Notes: generated by a model from the letters alone, not told the origin. 64,000 nt of DNA from Croceivirga sp009797885 (GCA_045866215.1 AP035880.1:3658001-3722000); one strand, 5' to 3'; numbered from the stretch's first letter, positions 44,488 through 54,351 are shown. Translations and numbers: made by a program.

Positions 44488-45426
44488 ATGCTCGATGTGC
44501 TTTTTGTTATTGGGGGATTGACCTTCCTGATTGTAGGCGGTAATTGGCTTTTAAAAGCCGCGGTTGCCCTTTCGTTAAAGCTTTCCATTCCAAAAATCGT
44601 TATTGGGATGACCGTGGTTTCCTTCGCCACTTCGGCACCGGAATTAATTGTAAGTATAAAGGCGGCGATGGACGGTTCACCGGATTTGGCTTTGGGTAAT
44701 GTAGTAGGTTCCAACATTGCTAATCTGGGGCTGGTCTTGGGCGTGACCGTGATATTAGGCAGTATAGATGTGAAAAAAAGTTTTTACACTACGGACTGGC
44801 CCGTTATGATGGTGGCTTCATTGCTCTTTGTGGCATTCATTTATTTTGATGGACAGTTACAACAGTACGAGGGGATTGTTATGGTCATTTTTCTCTTTTT
44901 GTTTCTGGTCTATTTGTTGCGTTTCCAAAAAACGGCCGTGGTGGATGAAGTTCCGGAAGACGATGTCCCCATGCCATTGTATAAAACGGTCTTGCTCCTG
45001 GGACTTGGGGGCGTGGCCCTCTGGGGAGGCTCGGAACTGCTCATTCAGGGGGCCAAAAATTTAGCAACCTCGCTAGGGGTCACGGAAAGGGTCATTGGGG
45101 TAACTGTGGTTTCGGTAGGGACCAGTATCCCAGAACTGGCCGCGTCCATTATTGCCGTATTAAAAAAGGAGAAGGCCATTTCCGTAGGAAACCTGATCGG
45201 GTCAAACATTTTTAATTTACTGGCCGTATTGGGCATCACGTCCAGTATAACCCCAATACGTGTTATGGACGACGGATTATTGACCAATGACATCTTTTGG
45301 ATGTTGGGAATTTCATTTTTGGTGCTTCCCTTGGTCTTTTTTCCCAAAGGATTGCGATTGGGATGGCGGGATGGTTTGATCCTCCTTGCTTCCTATGGCA
45401 CATTTGTATATTTCACTTTGGCCTAG
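44488..45426 (+). CDS. Ca2+/Na+ (CaCA-family) antiporter
   Basis: A 312-residue inner-membrane exchanger with ten hydrophobic helices in two inverted halves. Each half carries the alpha-repeat: TVVSFATSAPELIVSIKAA..NVVGSNIANLGLVLG and TVVSVGTSIPELAASIIAV..NLIGSNIFNLLAVLG. The pattern G-T/S-S-x-P-E and GSN-I are CaCA hallmarks. The open frame begins at 44437, but the ATG at 44488 starts at the first helix and is preferred. It lies divergent to the BlaI-type gene. Confidence 0.92.
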   Translation: MLDVLFVIGGLTFLIVGGNWLLKAAVALSLKLSIPKIVIGMTVVSFATSAPELIVSIKAAMDGSPDLALGNVVGSNIANLGLVLGVTVILGSIDVKKSFYTTDWPVMMVASLLFVAFIYFDGQLQQYEGIVMVIFLFLFLVYLLRFQKTAVVDEVPEDDVPMPLYKTVLLLGLGGVALWGGSELLIQGAKNLATSLGVTERVIGVTVVSVGTSIPELAASIIAVLKKEKAISVGNLIGSNIFNLLAVLGITSSITPIRVMDDGLLTNDIFWMLGISFLVLPLVFFPKGLRLGWRDGLILLASYGTFVYFTLA

Positions 45427-45533
45427 GATAAGTGTTTAAACTCAGGGCTTAAGGGTAGCTCCTATTCACACTTCTCCCATCTCCCCACGTAATTGTTTCA
45501 GCTTATATACGAATTGGGACATCCAAACGAATA

Positions 45534-45567
45534 AACCGCCCAATTGAAAGCCAATTGGGCGGTTCTT
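45534..45567. terminator. bidirectional terminator between exchanger and GSII
   Basis: A 13-bp perfect stem AACCGCCCAATTG with a 5-base loop and short T/A runs on both sides, between two convergent genes. Confidence 0.85.
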
Positions 45568-45593
45568 ACACTATACAACAACTAATTTATTCA

Positions 45594-46604
45594 CTAAACA
45601 TCTGCAGACTTCACGGTCTTGATGATTCGGGCGGCTACTTTGTACGGGTCTGCATTGGAAGCAGGTCTTCTATCTTCCAACCATCCTTTCCAGCCACTTT
45701 CAACAGTAGCAATTGGAATACGGATGGAGGCACCACGATCGGAAACCCCATAACTGAACTCGTCAATGGATTGTGTTTCATGAAGACCGGTCAAACGCTG
45801 GTCATTAAACTCACCATAAACTTCAATATGCTCTTTTGTAACAGGTCTGAAGGCCTCACAAATTTTATCATAGGTATCCTTATTGCCCGCCGTTCTCAAT
45901 ATGGAATTGGAAAAATTGGCGTGCATACCGGAACCGTTCCAGTCCCCTTTAACAGGTTTTGGGTGGTAATCAATATAATAATCATATTCTTCGGTCAAGC
46001 GGTCCAACATGTAACGGGCAACCCAGATTTGGTCACCAGCACTTTTGGCGCCCTTGGCAAAGATTTGAAATTCCCATTGTCCGCAGGCCACTTCCTGATT
46101 GATTCCTTCAAAGTTCAAACCAGCCTCAAGACAGTAGTCGGCATGTCGTTCAACAATTTCACGTCCATGGGTGTTCTTTCCTCCTACGGAGCAGTAGTAC
46201 AACCCTTGTGGGCCCGGATAACCACCTACGGGAAAGCCCAAAGGAAGCTGGGTATGGGTATCCATTATAAAATACTCTTGCTCAAAACCAAACCAAAAAT
46301 CATCATTTTCATCATCAATGGTAGCACGGGAGTTGGATAAGTGGGGAGTTCCATCGGGGTTTAAGACTTCTGCCATTACCAAATACCCATTTGCCCTTGC
46401 AGGATCGGGATAGATGGCAACAGGTTTCAACAAACAGTCGGATGAACCTCCTTCTGCCTGCTGGGTGGAACTTCCATCAAAAGACCAAATAGGGCAGTCT
46501 TCCAACTTACCGCTAAAGTCTTTTTCAATTTTAGTTTTACTTCTCATGTTGGCCGTAGGAGTGTACCCATCCAACCAGATGTACTCTAATTTTGCCTTGC
46601 TCAT
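45594..46604 (-). CDS. glutamine synthetase, GSII-type
   Basis: A 336-residue glutamine synthetase of the short, eukaryote-like type. Visible motifs are EYIWLDGYTPTANMRSKTKI, PIWSFDGSSTQQAEGGSSD, FGFEQEYF (catalytic Glu), GSGMHANFS (glutamate/ammonia site) and DRGASIRIP, ending with EDRRPASNADPY. GSII is widespread in Bacteroidota and lacks the adenylylation tyrosine region of GSI. It is divergent to a GSIII gene 208 bp away. It assimilates ammonia, and the two may respond differently to nitrogen supply. Confidence 0.94.
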   Translation of the reverse strand: MSKAKLEYIWLDGYTPTANMRSKTKIEKDFSGKLEDCPIWSFDGSSTQQAEGGSSDCLLKPVAIYPDPARANGYLVMAEVLNPDGTPHLSNSRATIDDENDDFWFGFEQEYFIMDTHTQLPLGFPVGGYPGPQGLYYCSVGGKNTHGREIVERHADYCLEAGLNFEGINQEVACGQWEFQIFAKGAKSAGDQIWVARYMLDRLTEEYDYYIDYHPKPVKGDWNGSGMHANFSNSILRTAGNKDTYDKICEAFRPVTKEHIEVYGEFNDQRLTGLHETQSIDEFSYGVSDRGASIRIPIATVESGWKGWLEDRRPASNADPYKVAARIIKTVKSADV

Positions 46605-46812
46605 AACTATGGTTGTTACTTAAAAAAAATTCTTAAGCGCCAAAAATAATTTTTTTTACTCTTATCATGAATATTTAGGGGTTTAATTAGTCAAAAGTTA
46701 TTAAAAATGAGTTTACCCCCATTTTTTGAAGGGTAATTTGAGAAAAAAGCATTTTTTTTCATTCATATTATTAAATTGTTAATTTTGATCTCCATTGAAA
46801 AAAGGATTTGGC
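46605..46812. promoter_or_regulatory. divergent GSII/GSIII promoter region
   Basis: A 208-bp AT-rich region with long A and T tracts separates two glutamine synthetase genes read in opposite directions. It must carry both promoters; I cannot point to a definite operator. Confidence 0.55.
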
Positions 46813-48996
46813 ATGAAGATGAGATTTGAAGCACTAGGAGAAAGTGATAGACGTCAGATAATGGCAATTTCGGAAGACAAAAAACGCTCGGAACTGTTTG
46901 CGCAAAATGTTTTTAATGACCGCAAAATGCAGCAGTTTTTAACTGAGGAGGCCTACGATAAAGTGCAATCCGCAATATTTTCCGGAAGTAAAATAGATCG
47001 AAAAATTGCAAATCAGGTCGCTGAGGGGATGAAAGCCTGGGCCTTGTCCCTGGGAGCGACCCACTATACCCATTGGTTTCAGCCATTGACCGGGGCTACG
47101 GCAGAGAAGCATGATGCCTTTTTTGACTTAAAATCGGATGGAAGCGCTTTGGAAAAGTTCGGCGGGAACCAACTGGTACAGCAAGAACCGGATGCCTCCA
47201 GTTTTCCAAGTGGGGGAATTCGCAACACCTTTGAGGCCAGGGGATATACGGCATGGGATCCTACCTCGCCTGCTTTTATCTATAAGACCACGCTTTGCAT
47301 CCCAACGGTTTTTGTAGCCTATACCGGAGAGGCATTGGATAACAAAGCCCCCTTGTTGCGTGCCCTCCATGCGGTGGATGAGGCGGCCACCTCAGTGGCC
47401 CAATATTTTGATAAAAACGTTAAAAAGGTGTATGCCACTTTGGGTTGGGAGCAAGAATACTTCTTGGTTGATAAGGCCTTGGCGCAGTCCAGACCGGATA
47501 TTTTGATGACCGGACGTACCCTTGTTGGAAACCATGCCGCCAAAGGCCAACAGTTGGACGATCATTACTTTGGGGTCATACCCAGTCGTGCATTGAGTTT
47601 TATGAGCGATTTGGAAAAACAATGTATGGTTTTGGGTATTCCAGTAAAGACCAGGCATAACGAGGTAGCTCCAAATCAATTTGAGCTTGCCCCGGTTTTT
47701 GAAGAAGCCAATCTTTCCGTGGACCATAATTTGTTGTTGATGGACGTTATGGAAAACATAGCAAATCGGCATGGATTTAAGGTATTGTTCCATGAAAAAC
47801 CCTTTGCCGGGATCAATGGTTCTGGAAAGCACAACAATTGGTCCCTGGCAACGGATACTGGGGTCAATCTTTTGAGTCCGGGAAGTACGCCCATGAAAAA
47901 CCTACAGTTTTTAACGTTTTTTGTAAATACCATAAAAGCGGTGGATAATTACGAGGAACTTTTGCGTTCCTCAATTGCTTCGGCAAGCAACGACCATCGT
48001 CTCGGTGCCAATGAGGCACCACCATCCATTATTTCCATTTTTATTGGGAAGCAATTGGCCGGTGTTTTGGACGAATTGGAAGGGGTTTCCCAGGGGAAAC
48101 TTTCACCTCAGGAAAAAACCGAGCTTAAACTGAATGTGGTTGGGAAGATTCCGGAGATCCTCCTGGACAATACGGATCGGAATCGAACTTCCCCTTTTGC
48201 CTTTACGGGCAACAAGTTTGAGATGCGCGGGGTAGGGGCAAAGATGAATTGCGCCAAACCCATGACCGTTCTCAATACCATCGTTGCCAAACAGCTAACG
48301 GATTTTAAAAAAGAGGTGGATGCGTTGATCGATAAGAAAAACCTTAAAAAGGATGAGGCTGTCTTTAATGTGCTCCGCGAATACATCAAAACTTCCAAGC
48401 GTATTCGGTTTGATGGGGACGGATACAGTTTTGATTGGCAGGAAGAGGCCCGAAAACGCAAATTGAGCAACAATAAAAACACCCCGGAAGCACTTCAAAT
48501 ATTGACCTCCAAGCAGAGTTTGGAACTTTTCCAGGCCACTGGGGTCATGAACGAGGTGGAACTCAAGGCCCACCAAGAGGTGGAACTCGAAAACTATGTC
48601 TTTCATCTACAGATTGAGGGCAGGATCTTAAGTGAATTGGTCTACAACCATGTGATGCCCGCAGCCCTTCGATACCAAAACCTATTACTGGAAAATGTAG
48701 CGGGGCTTAAAGAGGTCTATGGCGCAGCACACAAGAATATAACCCAACCACAATTGAATATCCTGGAACAAATAGGGGAACATCTCACTGATGCCAAGAA
48801 ATTGACGGATGCCATGATGGATGCCAAGAAGAGAACGGACAATATGGGAAGTATTGCCAAGAAGGCCAAGACTTATTGTGACACGGTAAAACCCTATTTT
48901 GATAAGGTTAGGGAACATGTGGATGCGTTGGAACGGTTGATTTCGGATGATCTTTGGCCCCTCACAAAATACAGGGAACTGCTTTTTGTAAAATAG
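46813..48996 (+). CDS. glnN: glutamine synthetase type III
   Basis: A 727-residue GSIII. ATG 46813 begins MKMRFEALGESDRRQIMA and is preferred to the TTG six codons earlier. The N-terminal region contains the GSIII-N beta-grasp region with YTHWFQPLTG; the catalytic core has GWEQEYFLVD, FHEKPFAGINGSGKHNNWSL (nucleotide/glutamate site) and NRTSPFAFTGNKFEMRGVGA. The about 190-residue helical C-terminal extension is typical of this type. It is divergent to the GSII gene and probably handles ammonium assimilation in other nitrogen states. Confidence 0.95.
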   Translation: MKMRFEALGESDRRQIMAISEDKKRSELFAQNVFNDRKMQQFLTEEAYDKVQSAIFSGSKIDRKIANQVAEGMKAWALSLGATHYTHWFQPLTGATAEKHDAFFDLKSDGSALEKFGGNQLVQQEPDASSFPSGGIRNTFEARGYTAWDPTSPAFIYKTTLCIPTVFVAYTGEALDNKAPLLRALHAVDEAATSVAQYFDKNVKKVYATLGWEQEYFLVDKALAQSRPDILMTGRTLVGNHAAKGQQLDDHYFGVIPSRALSFMSDLEKQCMVLGIPVKTRHNEVAPNQFELAPVFEEANLSVDHNLLLMDVMENIANRHGFKVLFHEKPFAGINGSGKHNNWSLATDTGVNLLSPGSTPMKNLQFLTFFVNTIKAVDNYEELLRSSIASASNDHRLGANEAPPSIISIFIGKQLAGVLDELEGVSQGKLSPQEKTELKLNVVGKIPEILLDNTDRNRTSPFAFTGNKFEMRGVGAKMNCAKPMTVLNTIVAKQLTDFKKEVDALIDKKNLKKDEAVFNVLREYIKTSKRIRFDGDGYSFDWQEEARKRKLSNNKNTPEALQILTSKQSLELFQATGVMNEVELKAHQEVELENYVFHLQIEGRILSELVYNHVMPAALRYQNLLLENVAGLKEVYGAAHKNITQPQLNILEQIGEHLTDAKKLTDAMMDAKKRTDNMGSIAKKAKTYCDTVKPYFDKVREHVDALERLISDDLWPLTKYRELLFVK

Positions 48997-49044
48997 GGGC
49001 AGCCGCACGCATACCACAAAATTGGGAATCCATATTTTTGATTT

Positions 49045-50034
49045 ATGGAATTACTGTTAAAGGATATTCAAGCGGCCAAAAAGCGAATCGCCCCATACAT
49101 CAACACAACCCCAATTCTTTCTTCGTCCCTATTGAATACCTGGTTGGGGCATGACATTTTTTTTAAATGCGAGAACTTCCAAAAGATTGGGGCCTTTAAG
49201 GCCAGGGGAGGTTTGAATACCGTGGCCTGGCTTGTGGAAACTGGTCAAAAACCGAAGCATATTGTGGCTAATAGTTCTGGGAACCATGCACAGGCGGTGG
49301 CCTATGCCGCCCAACAATTCGGAATCCCTGCAACTATTTTTATGCCGGAGTATTCCTCACAGGTCAAAATTCAAGCCACGCGATCGTACGGCGCCAAAGT
49401 GGTTTTAAGTAAAACAAGGGACCTCACGGACCAGTTGGTAAAGGAAGCGGCCCAAGAGGAAGGCACCTATTGGATACCGCCATTTAACCATGCGCAGGTT
49501 ATCTGTGGGCAGGGTACGGCCGCATTGGAGGCCTTGACCGAATTGGAGGCCATTGATGCCGTTTTTACCCCCTGTGGCGGTGGTGGATTGACGTCGGGAA
49601 CCTTGATAGCTACCCGGGCCCTTTCCCCAAAGGCCCAAATGTTTGGGGTTGAACCCCTAAATGCCAATGATGCCGCGGAATCCTTACGTATGGGAAGTAT
49701 CCAAAGGCTAAAAGCCATCCCCAATACCTTGGCGGATGGGGCCATGACCATGGCCGTGGGCGACCTCACTTTTGAATACCTCAAACAGTTGGACGGCTTC
49801 TATGAAGTGGAAGAGGATAACATAGTGTATTGGACACAATGGTTGACCCATCTCCTCAAATGCCGTTTGGAACCCACCTGTGCCATGCCCATGCAGGCAG
49901 TGGTGGAATGGTTGCGGTCCCAAAAAACAAAAAAACGTGTCCTGGTCATTATTTCGGGTGGGAATATGGACCAACCGACCACACAAAAAATTTGGGAGAC
50001 CGATTGTTTAACGTCAGTACCCGTTATCCCATAA
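49045..50034 (+). CDS. PLP-dependent threonine/serine dehydratase-like enzyme
   Basis: A 329-residue fold-type II PLP enzyme of the threonine dehydratase/serine racemase group. The PLP lysine is in NFQKIGAFKARGGLNTV near residue 51. The phosphate-binding tetraglycine loop is PCGGGGLTSGTL near residue 178, and SSGNHAQAVAYAA lies near residue 77. No regulatory ACT domain follows, so it is the catabolic or serine-racemase-like kind, not biosynthetic IlvA. It lies 48 bp after the GSIII gene, suggesting linked nitrogen metabolism. Confidence 0.92.
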   Translation: MELLLKDIQAAKKRIAPYINTTPILSSSLLNTWLGHDIFFKCENFQKIGAFKARGGLNTVAWLVETGQKPKHIVANSSGNHAQAVAYAAQQFGIPATIFMPEYSSQVKIQATRSYGAKVVLSKTRDLTDQLVKEAAQEEGTYWIPPFNHAQVICGQGTAALEALTELEAIDAVFTPCGGGGLTSGTLIATRALSPKAQMFGVEPLNANDAAESLRMGSIQRLKAIPNTLADGAMTMAVGDLTFEYLKQLDGFYEVEEDNIVYWTQWLTHLLKCRLEPTCAMPMQAVVEWLRSQKTKKRVLVIISGGNMDQPTTQKIWETDCLTSVPVIP

Positions 50035-50094
50035 GAAAGGGATAGGTGGATACCTCGATTTATAACGCTTTGAAATTGAGCGAATTAATTAATC

Positions 50095-50820
50095 GTGAAC
50101 GACCAATACGTTGAAAGCCTTGGTATTGGTAATATCAACACATTGGTAAAAACAAGGAAGATGAAAGACGCATCCATCATAAAAGTCCAACGGGAATACA
50201 TCAATAAAATCAAAAGCACAAAGGAAAACTATTACATAGTCCATCAGGGTATGGAAATGGTAATGTTACCCAATGTGTTTCCTCCCTATGTTGATAGTCA
50301 TCTGATGATTGGATCCATGGATATTCCTGATAATAGTGTAGTACTGGATGCGTGTTCTGGATCGGGGATTATCGCACTTCACGCAAGTAAAAAAGCAAAA
50401 ATTGTATATGCTACCGATATCAATCGTCATGCAGTTGAAAATATAAATGAAAATATTGCCATTCATGGATTACATGATAAGGTAAAAGCATTTGAAGCCA
50501 ATATTTTTCCACCTTATTCGGATATAAAATTTGATATCATAACCATAAATCCTCCATACACCGATCACAAGGCAATTGATATCGTTGAAAAGTCAGTTTG
50601 GGATGAAGACCATAAATCATTAAAATACTTCTTTGGTAATGTATCAAAATACCTTGCGAAAAATGGAAAAATCTATTTGGGTTGGGCAGATTTTGCCGAT
50701 ATAAAAGTGATATCGAGCTTGTGTGAACAACACAATTTAAAAGAAAGGATTGTTGGGGAAACAAATGACGACAAAAGTCTGTTCGTTGTTTTCGAAATCT
50801 CCAAAATGGACAATTTGTAA
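50095..50820 (+). CDS. class I SAM-dependent methyltransferase
   Basis: A 241-residue (or 219 if the ATG at 50161 is used instead of the GTG at 50095) Rossmann methyltransferase. SAM motif I is VVLDACSGSGIIALHAS near residue 82, and the N6/N5 amino-methyltransferase type motif NPPY appears as TINPPYTDH near residue 150. NPPY suggests modification of an amide or amine in protein, RNA or DNA; HemK and TrmN6-like enzymes share it. The region beginning here is more AT-rich than the preceding genes. Confidence 0.85.
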   Translation: MNDQYVESLGIGNINTLVKTRKMKDASIIKVQREYINKIKSTKENYYIVHQGMEMVMLPNVFPPYVDSHLMIGSMDIPDNSVVLDACSGSGIIALHASKKAKIVYATDINRHAVENINENIAIHGLHDKVKAFEANIFPPYSDIKFDIITINPPYTDHKAIDIVEKSVWDEDHKSLKYFFGNVSKYLAKNGKIYLGWADFADIKVISSLCEQHNLKERIVGETNDDKSLFVVFEISKMDNL

Positions 50821-50985
50821 TAGGAATGTAGGGCTTTGGGGATGTTATAAAAAAAGAGTTGAGCCCTATTTGTTGGAATCCAAAGCGGGGGTAATAAGGG
50901 TTATGAATTACCCGTCCAATTGGCTATTTTTAAATCGATAAGACCCAACCGTTGGCAACAAACGGAAAAAATAACGTAACCAAAA

Positions 50986-51417
50986 ATGAATAAAGAAGAA
51001 AAATCAAAAAAGGGAAAAGCAATCGGAGCAATTGTAGGAACAATTGCTTTTGCATTGTCCTACTTTGGAGTGCAACAACTTTTTAAGAAAGATTTGGAAT
51101 CTGAATTGAAAAATGCTGCGTTGGAATTGAATAAGCAAGCCCCAATACAAATTGACCAATTCTCTCGATTGGATAGCGCTTCAACCAAGGGAAAAACCAA
51201 TTTTATTTATCATTATACACTTTTTGACTTGGAAAAATTCGAAGTGAATTTGGACACCGTAAATAAATACATCAGACCGAACCTCATTGAAAACATAAAA
51301 AATAGTCCTGAGTTGAAAGTTTACAGGGATAATAATATCACTATGGACTATGAATATTATGATAAAAATGGAGCCTTTGTCACAAAGATTTCCGTGACAC
51401 CCGAATTGTATAAATGA
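50986..51417 (+). CDS. hypothetical protein with N-terminal membrane helix
   Basis: A 143-residue protein of unknown family. After a basic N-terminus (KEEKSKKGK) one hydrophobic segment (AIGAIVGTIAFALSYFGVQQLF) at about 13-34 anchors it, and the rest is soluble and polar, presumably extracytoplasmic. It has no Cys lipobox. Confidence 0.65.
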   Translation: MNKEEKSKKGKAIGAIVGTIAFALSYFGVQQLFKKDLESELKNAALELNKQAPIQIDQFSRLDSASTKGKTNFIYHYTLFDLEKFEVNLDTVNKYIRPNLIENIKNSPELKVYRDNNITMDYEYYDKNGAFVTKISVTPELYK

Positions 51418-51611
51418 TCAAAGTCCGTTGCCCACACGGGATATGATCAATTGTAGGGAAGTTTCCATGCTTCGATGGGACGGGTACAGGTTTTCCAGCG
51501 TATGTTGGTCTCAACACCAGTTTCAAAAAAAATACTAAATTAAGTCCGCAATGAATGGCTGTAAAAGACCATTATAATCCATCGACCCACTTGTAGGTTA
51601 TCCTATTGGAC

Positions 51612-52463
51612 ATGATAAAACTTGAGGAAATAACTTCAATGCCCACTTTTTCCAGTCAGTTGGAAAACAAGATATTGTATTCCAATCATGACCATGCTAT
51701 TTCGGTATCCTACCAATCTACCTACACCCTTAAATATGTTGTTGATGGCGTAAAAAACTATAATTACAATAACCAAGATATAGCGGTCTCAAAAAATCAA
51801 TATTTACTTCTCAATAATGATAGCCATATTACGACCGAGGTAAAAAAGGGAACAAAGGGCCTTTCCCTCTTTCTATCCCCAGAATTGATCAATGAGATAT
51901 CCCATTTTTACACCAATGGTAACCATAACCTTAACTTTCTGGAAGTAACCCGGAACAAATCGAATTTTCAGCTAAGCCACTTATTGAATACAATGGCCTA
52001 TCTCTATGAAAACAACAAAACCCTTTTAAAGGAACGAATGGACGATTTGTTTATTAAGGTATCTGAACTGATCGTTAAAGAACAAGTTTCGATCAATGCT
52101 AATTTTATAAAATTAAGGATAGTAAAACGGGATACGAAAAGGGAATTATATAAACGTATTGTTGCAACCAAAGAATATTTGAATGACAACCTTCAAAAAA
52201 AGATTTCCTTGGAAGCCTTGAGCACGGATATTGGGATCAGTAAATATTATCTACATCGACTTTTCTCTGAATTCAATGGAGAGACACCGAATGGTTATTT
52301 GACAAAAATTCGTTTGGAGCGCGCAAAAAACAAACTTCAAACCTCAAAAGACCCCATTTCCGAAATTGCAATGGCTTGTGGTTTTGATGATACCGCTTAC
52401 TTTTCAAACCTGTTTAAAAAACACACAGGTCTCTCGCCGAGTCGATTCAGAAAATCATTATAA
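51612..52463 (+). CDS. AraC-family transcriptional regulator
   Basis: A 283-residue regulator with an N-terminal cupin-like ligand domain (about 10-140) and a C-terminal double helix-turn-helix. The helices are visible in ISLEALSTDIGISKYYLHRLF and ISEIAMACGFDDTAYFSNLFKKHTGLSPSRFRK. ATG 51612 is preferred to the TTG two codons earlier. The next gene starts 69 bp downstream in the same direction and may be a target. Confidence 0.92.
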   Translation: MIKLEEITSMPTFSSQLENKILYSNHDHAISVSYQSTYTLKYVVDGVKNYNYNNQDIAVSKNQYLLLNNDSHITTEVKKGTKGLSLFLSPELINEISHFYTNGNHNLNFLEVTRNKSNFQLSHLLNTMAYLYENNKTLLKERMDDLFIKVSELIVKEQVSINANFIKLRIVKRDTKRELYKRIVATKEYLNDNLQKKISLEALSTDIGISKYYLHRLFSEFNGETPNGYLTKIRLERAKNKLQTSKDPISEIAMACGFDDTAYFSNLFKKHTGLSPSRFRKSL

Positions 52464-52532
52464 AATCAGCAAGATTTTATAATTCTGCATTGCGCCATTA
52501 TGCTATTTTTGGTCTTGGGAAATCCAATCGAA

Positions 52533-53255
52533 ATGATCGAAAGAATAGCGCATATTACAGATTTACATTTGGACGAGGAATTTCCTTTTAACGACCAAGT
52601 ATCGGCGAGAAAACGATTGGGCGCTGTTTTAAGGGATATCAAAGAAGAGAACATAGATCATATTATATGCACGGGCGATATTGGGGAAAACGAAGGGATT
52701 CCCTATTTCTTTGAGCAACTAAAAGGCAATACGCTAAGTATTGCTTTGGGTAATCATGACAAATTTGATGCGATATCCAAATATCATGATGAAGGAGCGG
52801 ATCATACTTCAAAAAAAATTTACAAAAGCACGCTCAAAGCCTATTTTAAATTTATTTTTTTGGATTCTTCTTCGGGTACCATTGATGATCAGCAACTCGA
52901 GTGGTTAAAAAAGGAGCTGCTATCAACTAAACCTATTGTCATTTTTGTTCACCATCCCATAATTGGACTCAATGTAAAAGTTGATGAAATTGGAAAACTT
53001 AAAAACAGAAATGAACTTACCGATATACTAACGGGGACAACCAACGAAATACGTGTTTATTGTGGTCATTATCATATGGAAGATACCTCGGTCCATAAAA
53101 ATATCACACAGTACATAACACCTGCCATTGCTTTTCAAATTAAGAAGCGTACTGATTCCATAATGTTGGACACATCCATCTCCGGTTATAGGATCATCCG
53201 AATGGAAAAATCCGAGATTTCTTCAAAAGTCAAGCTTTTAAGCAATGCAGACTAA
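52533..53255 (+). CDS. metallophosphoesterase
   Basis: A 240-residue calcineurin-like phosphoesterase. The metal-binding set is complete: DLH in ITDLHLDE, GD in ICTGDIGE, GNHD in ALGNHDKFD, His in FVHHPIIG and GHxH in CGHYHMED. This matches the class III cyclic nucleotide phosphodiesterase/CpdA type, and is short enough to be a single domain. ATG 52533 begins the domain; the upstream ATG at 52500 adds 11 unrelated residues. The stop overlaps the DUF7220-like gene by 11 bp. Confidence 0.9.
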   Translation: MIERIAHITDLHLDEEFPFNDQVSARKRLGAVLRDIKEENIDHIICTGDIGENEGIPYFFEQLKGNTLSIALGNHDKFDAISKYHDEGADHTSKKIYKSTLKAYFKFIFLDSSSGTIDDQQLEWLKKELLSTKPIVIFVHHPIIGLNVKVDEIGKLKNRNELTDILTGTTNEIRVYCGHYHMEDTSVHKNITQYITPAIAFQIKKRTDSIMLDTSISGYRIIRMEKSEISSKVKLLSNAD

Positions 53256-53463
53256 AAAGCAATCCTTTATCGAAAGTTTACTGAATGTGACCGTGGGCTT
53301 TTTGATCACAATAATTTCATTGCACCTGATATTCCCACTTTTGGGAATGGAAAATCATTCTGGCAAAAATATATTGATAACGCTGTATTTAACCGTTTTG
53401 AGCATTTTAAGAAATTATATTTTAAGGCGATACTTTAATAAAAAAACAACTTCAGGATCGTAG
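53245..53463 (+). CDS. DUF7220-like small two-helix membrane protein
   Basis: A 72-residue protein with helices at about 13-32 and 42-60 and a basic C-terminus (LRNYILRRYFNKK). It resembles the DUF7220 type (SFIESLLNVTVGF then NILITLYLTVLSILRNYILRRYF) I know chiefly from phages and mobile elements. It overlaps the phosphoesterase end by 11 bp and is therefore coupled to it. The function is unknown. Confidence 0.68.
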   Translation: MQTKKQSFIESLLNVTVGFLITIISLHLIFPLLGMENHSGKNILITLYLTVLSILRNYILRRYFNKKTTSGS

Positions 53464-53651
53464 CCCATACAGTCCTTAAAAAATGTATTGCCGTAACAAG
53501 GTTGCTCAAGAACGTCAGCGGGGATTTTCAATTCGACTTGTATTTGCTAATTTTATGATTGGCCCAGCAGCGGCGACCTAGGTTTGGAAATTCGGGGTCA
53601 ACTGATTTAGCACACGGCCTTTGACCTTATTTGAAAAACCCCAAAAACACC

Positions 53652-54278
53652 ATGAACAAAAGGGCTAGCCTATTTTTCTTTTTTCTACTATTGTTTTCGA
53701 CACACATACTCCTTGCCCAAAGTAATGACCATTCGGATTATCTTGTCCTAAATACCGGTGATACCTTATATGGTAGGGTTCAGCATAGTAAAGAAGGTGG
53801 GTTTGGTGGTAGGGGCTTCTATAAAAAGGTGAGGATAACGGATACCCATGGAAAAAGAAAAAAATACAAAAGAAAAAATGTCTCAGTCTTTAGCGTGGAT
53901 GGTTCTGTTTTTGAGAGCTTTTGGTTGAGCCAACAATCACAATCCTTTCCAAGGGTTTCCTTGGAAAACCCCAGATATGACATTGCTTTTAAAAACGGAG
54001 AGCAACATTTTTTAAGGAATGTAAGTAAAGGGAGGTTAAGCCACTATGAATTGGAGTGGTTTGATCAAGAAAGTAGTACCCTGTGGTCGATGTCCTTGCT
54101 AAAAAAAGAGGGAGATCGGTTTTTCATCAGGGCAGATCAGGGGTTGTTCGGATTAAAAGGAAAAGTTTTACGAAACTATTTTTCCGATTGTCCAAAGCTC
54201 CAAGAAAAAATACAGCGAAAAGAATTGAAAAAAGTTCATCAAGTAGTCACATTTTACAATACGAATTGCCTACCTTAA
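53652..54278 (+). CDS. secreted hypothetical protein
   Basis: A 208-residue exported protein with signal peptide (cleavage after HILLAQ). Its mature start (SDYLVLNTGDTLYGRVQHSK) resembles the N-terminal beta domain of the DUF481-type gene at 17.5 kb, but no barrel follows. The rest is Lys-rich and beta-strand rich. ATG 53652 is chosen over the TTG seven codons earlier. Confidence 0.65.
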   Translation: MNKRASLFFFFLLLFSTHILLAQSNDHSDYLVLNTGDTLYGRVQHSKEGGFGGRGFYKKVRITDTHGKRKKYKRKNVSVFSVDGSVFESFWLSQQSQSFPRVSLENPRYDIAFKNGEQHFLRNVSKGRLSHYELEWFDQESSTLWSMSLLKKEGDRFFIRADQGLFGLKGKVLRNYFSDCPKLQEKIQRKELKKVHQVVTFYNTNCLP

Positions 54279-54351
54279 TCCAAGAAGAATACCACTCCAT
54301 ATCATATAGTAATACCCATAAAAACAAAAGGCTTTAGGACCTTGATTACAA

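Noticed and set aside
45555..46340. 261-codon open frame on the plus strand opposite GSII
   Set aside because: It is the antisense of the GSII gene; the minus-strand frame has full family motifs and this one has none.
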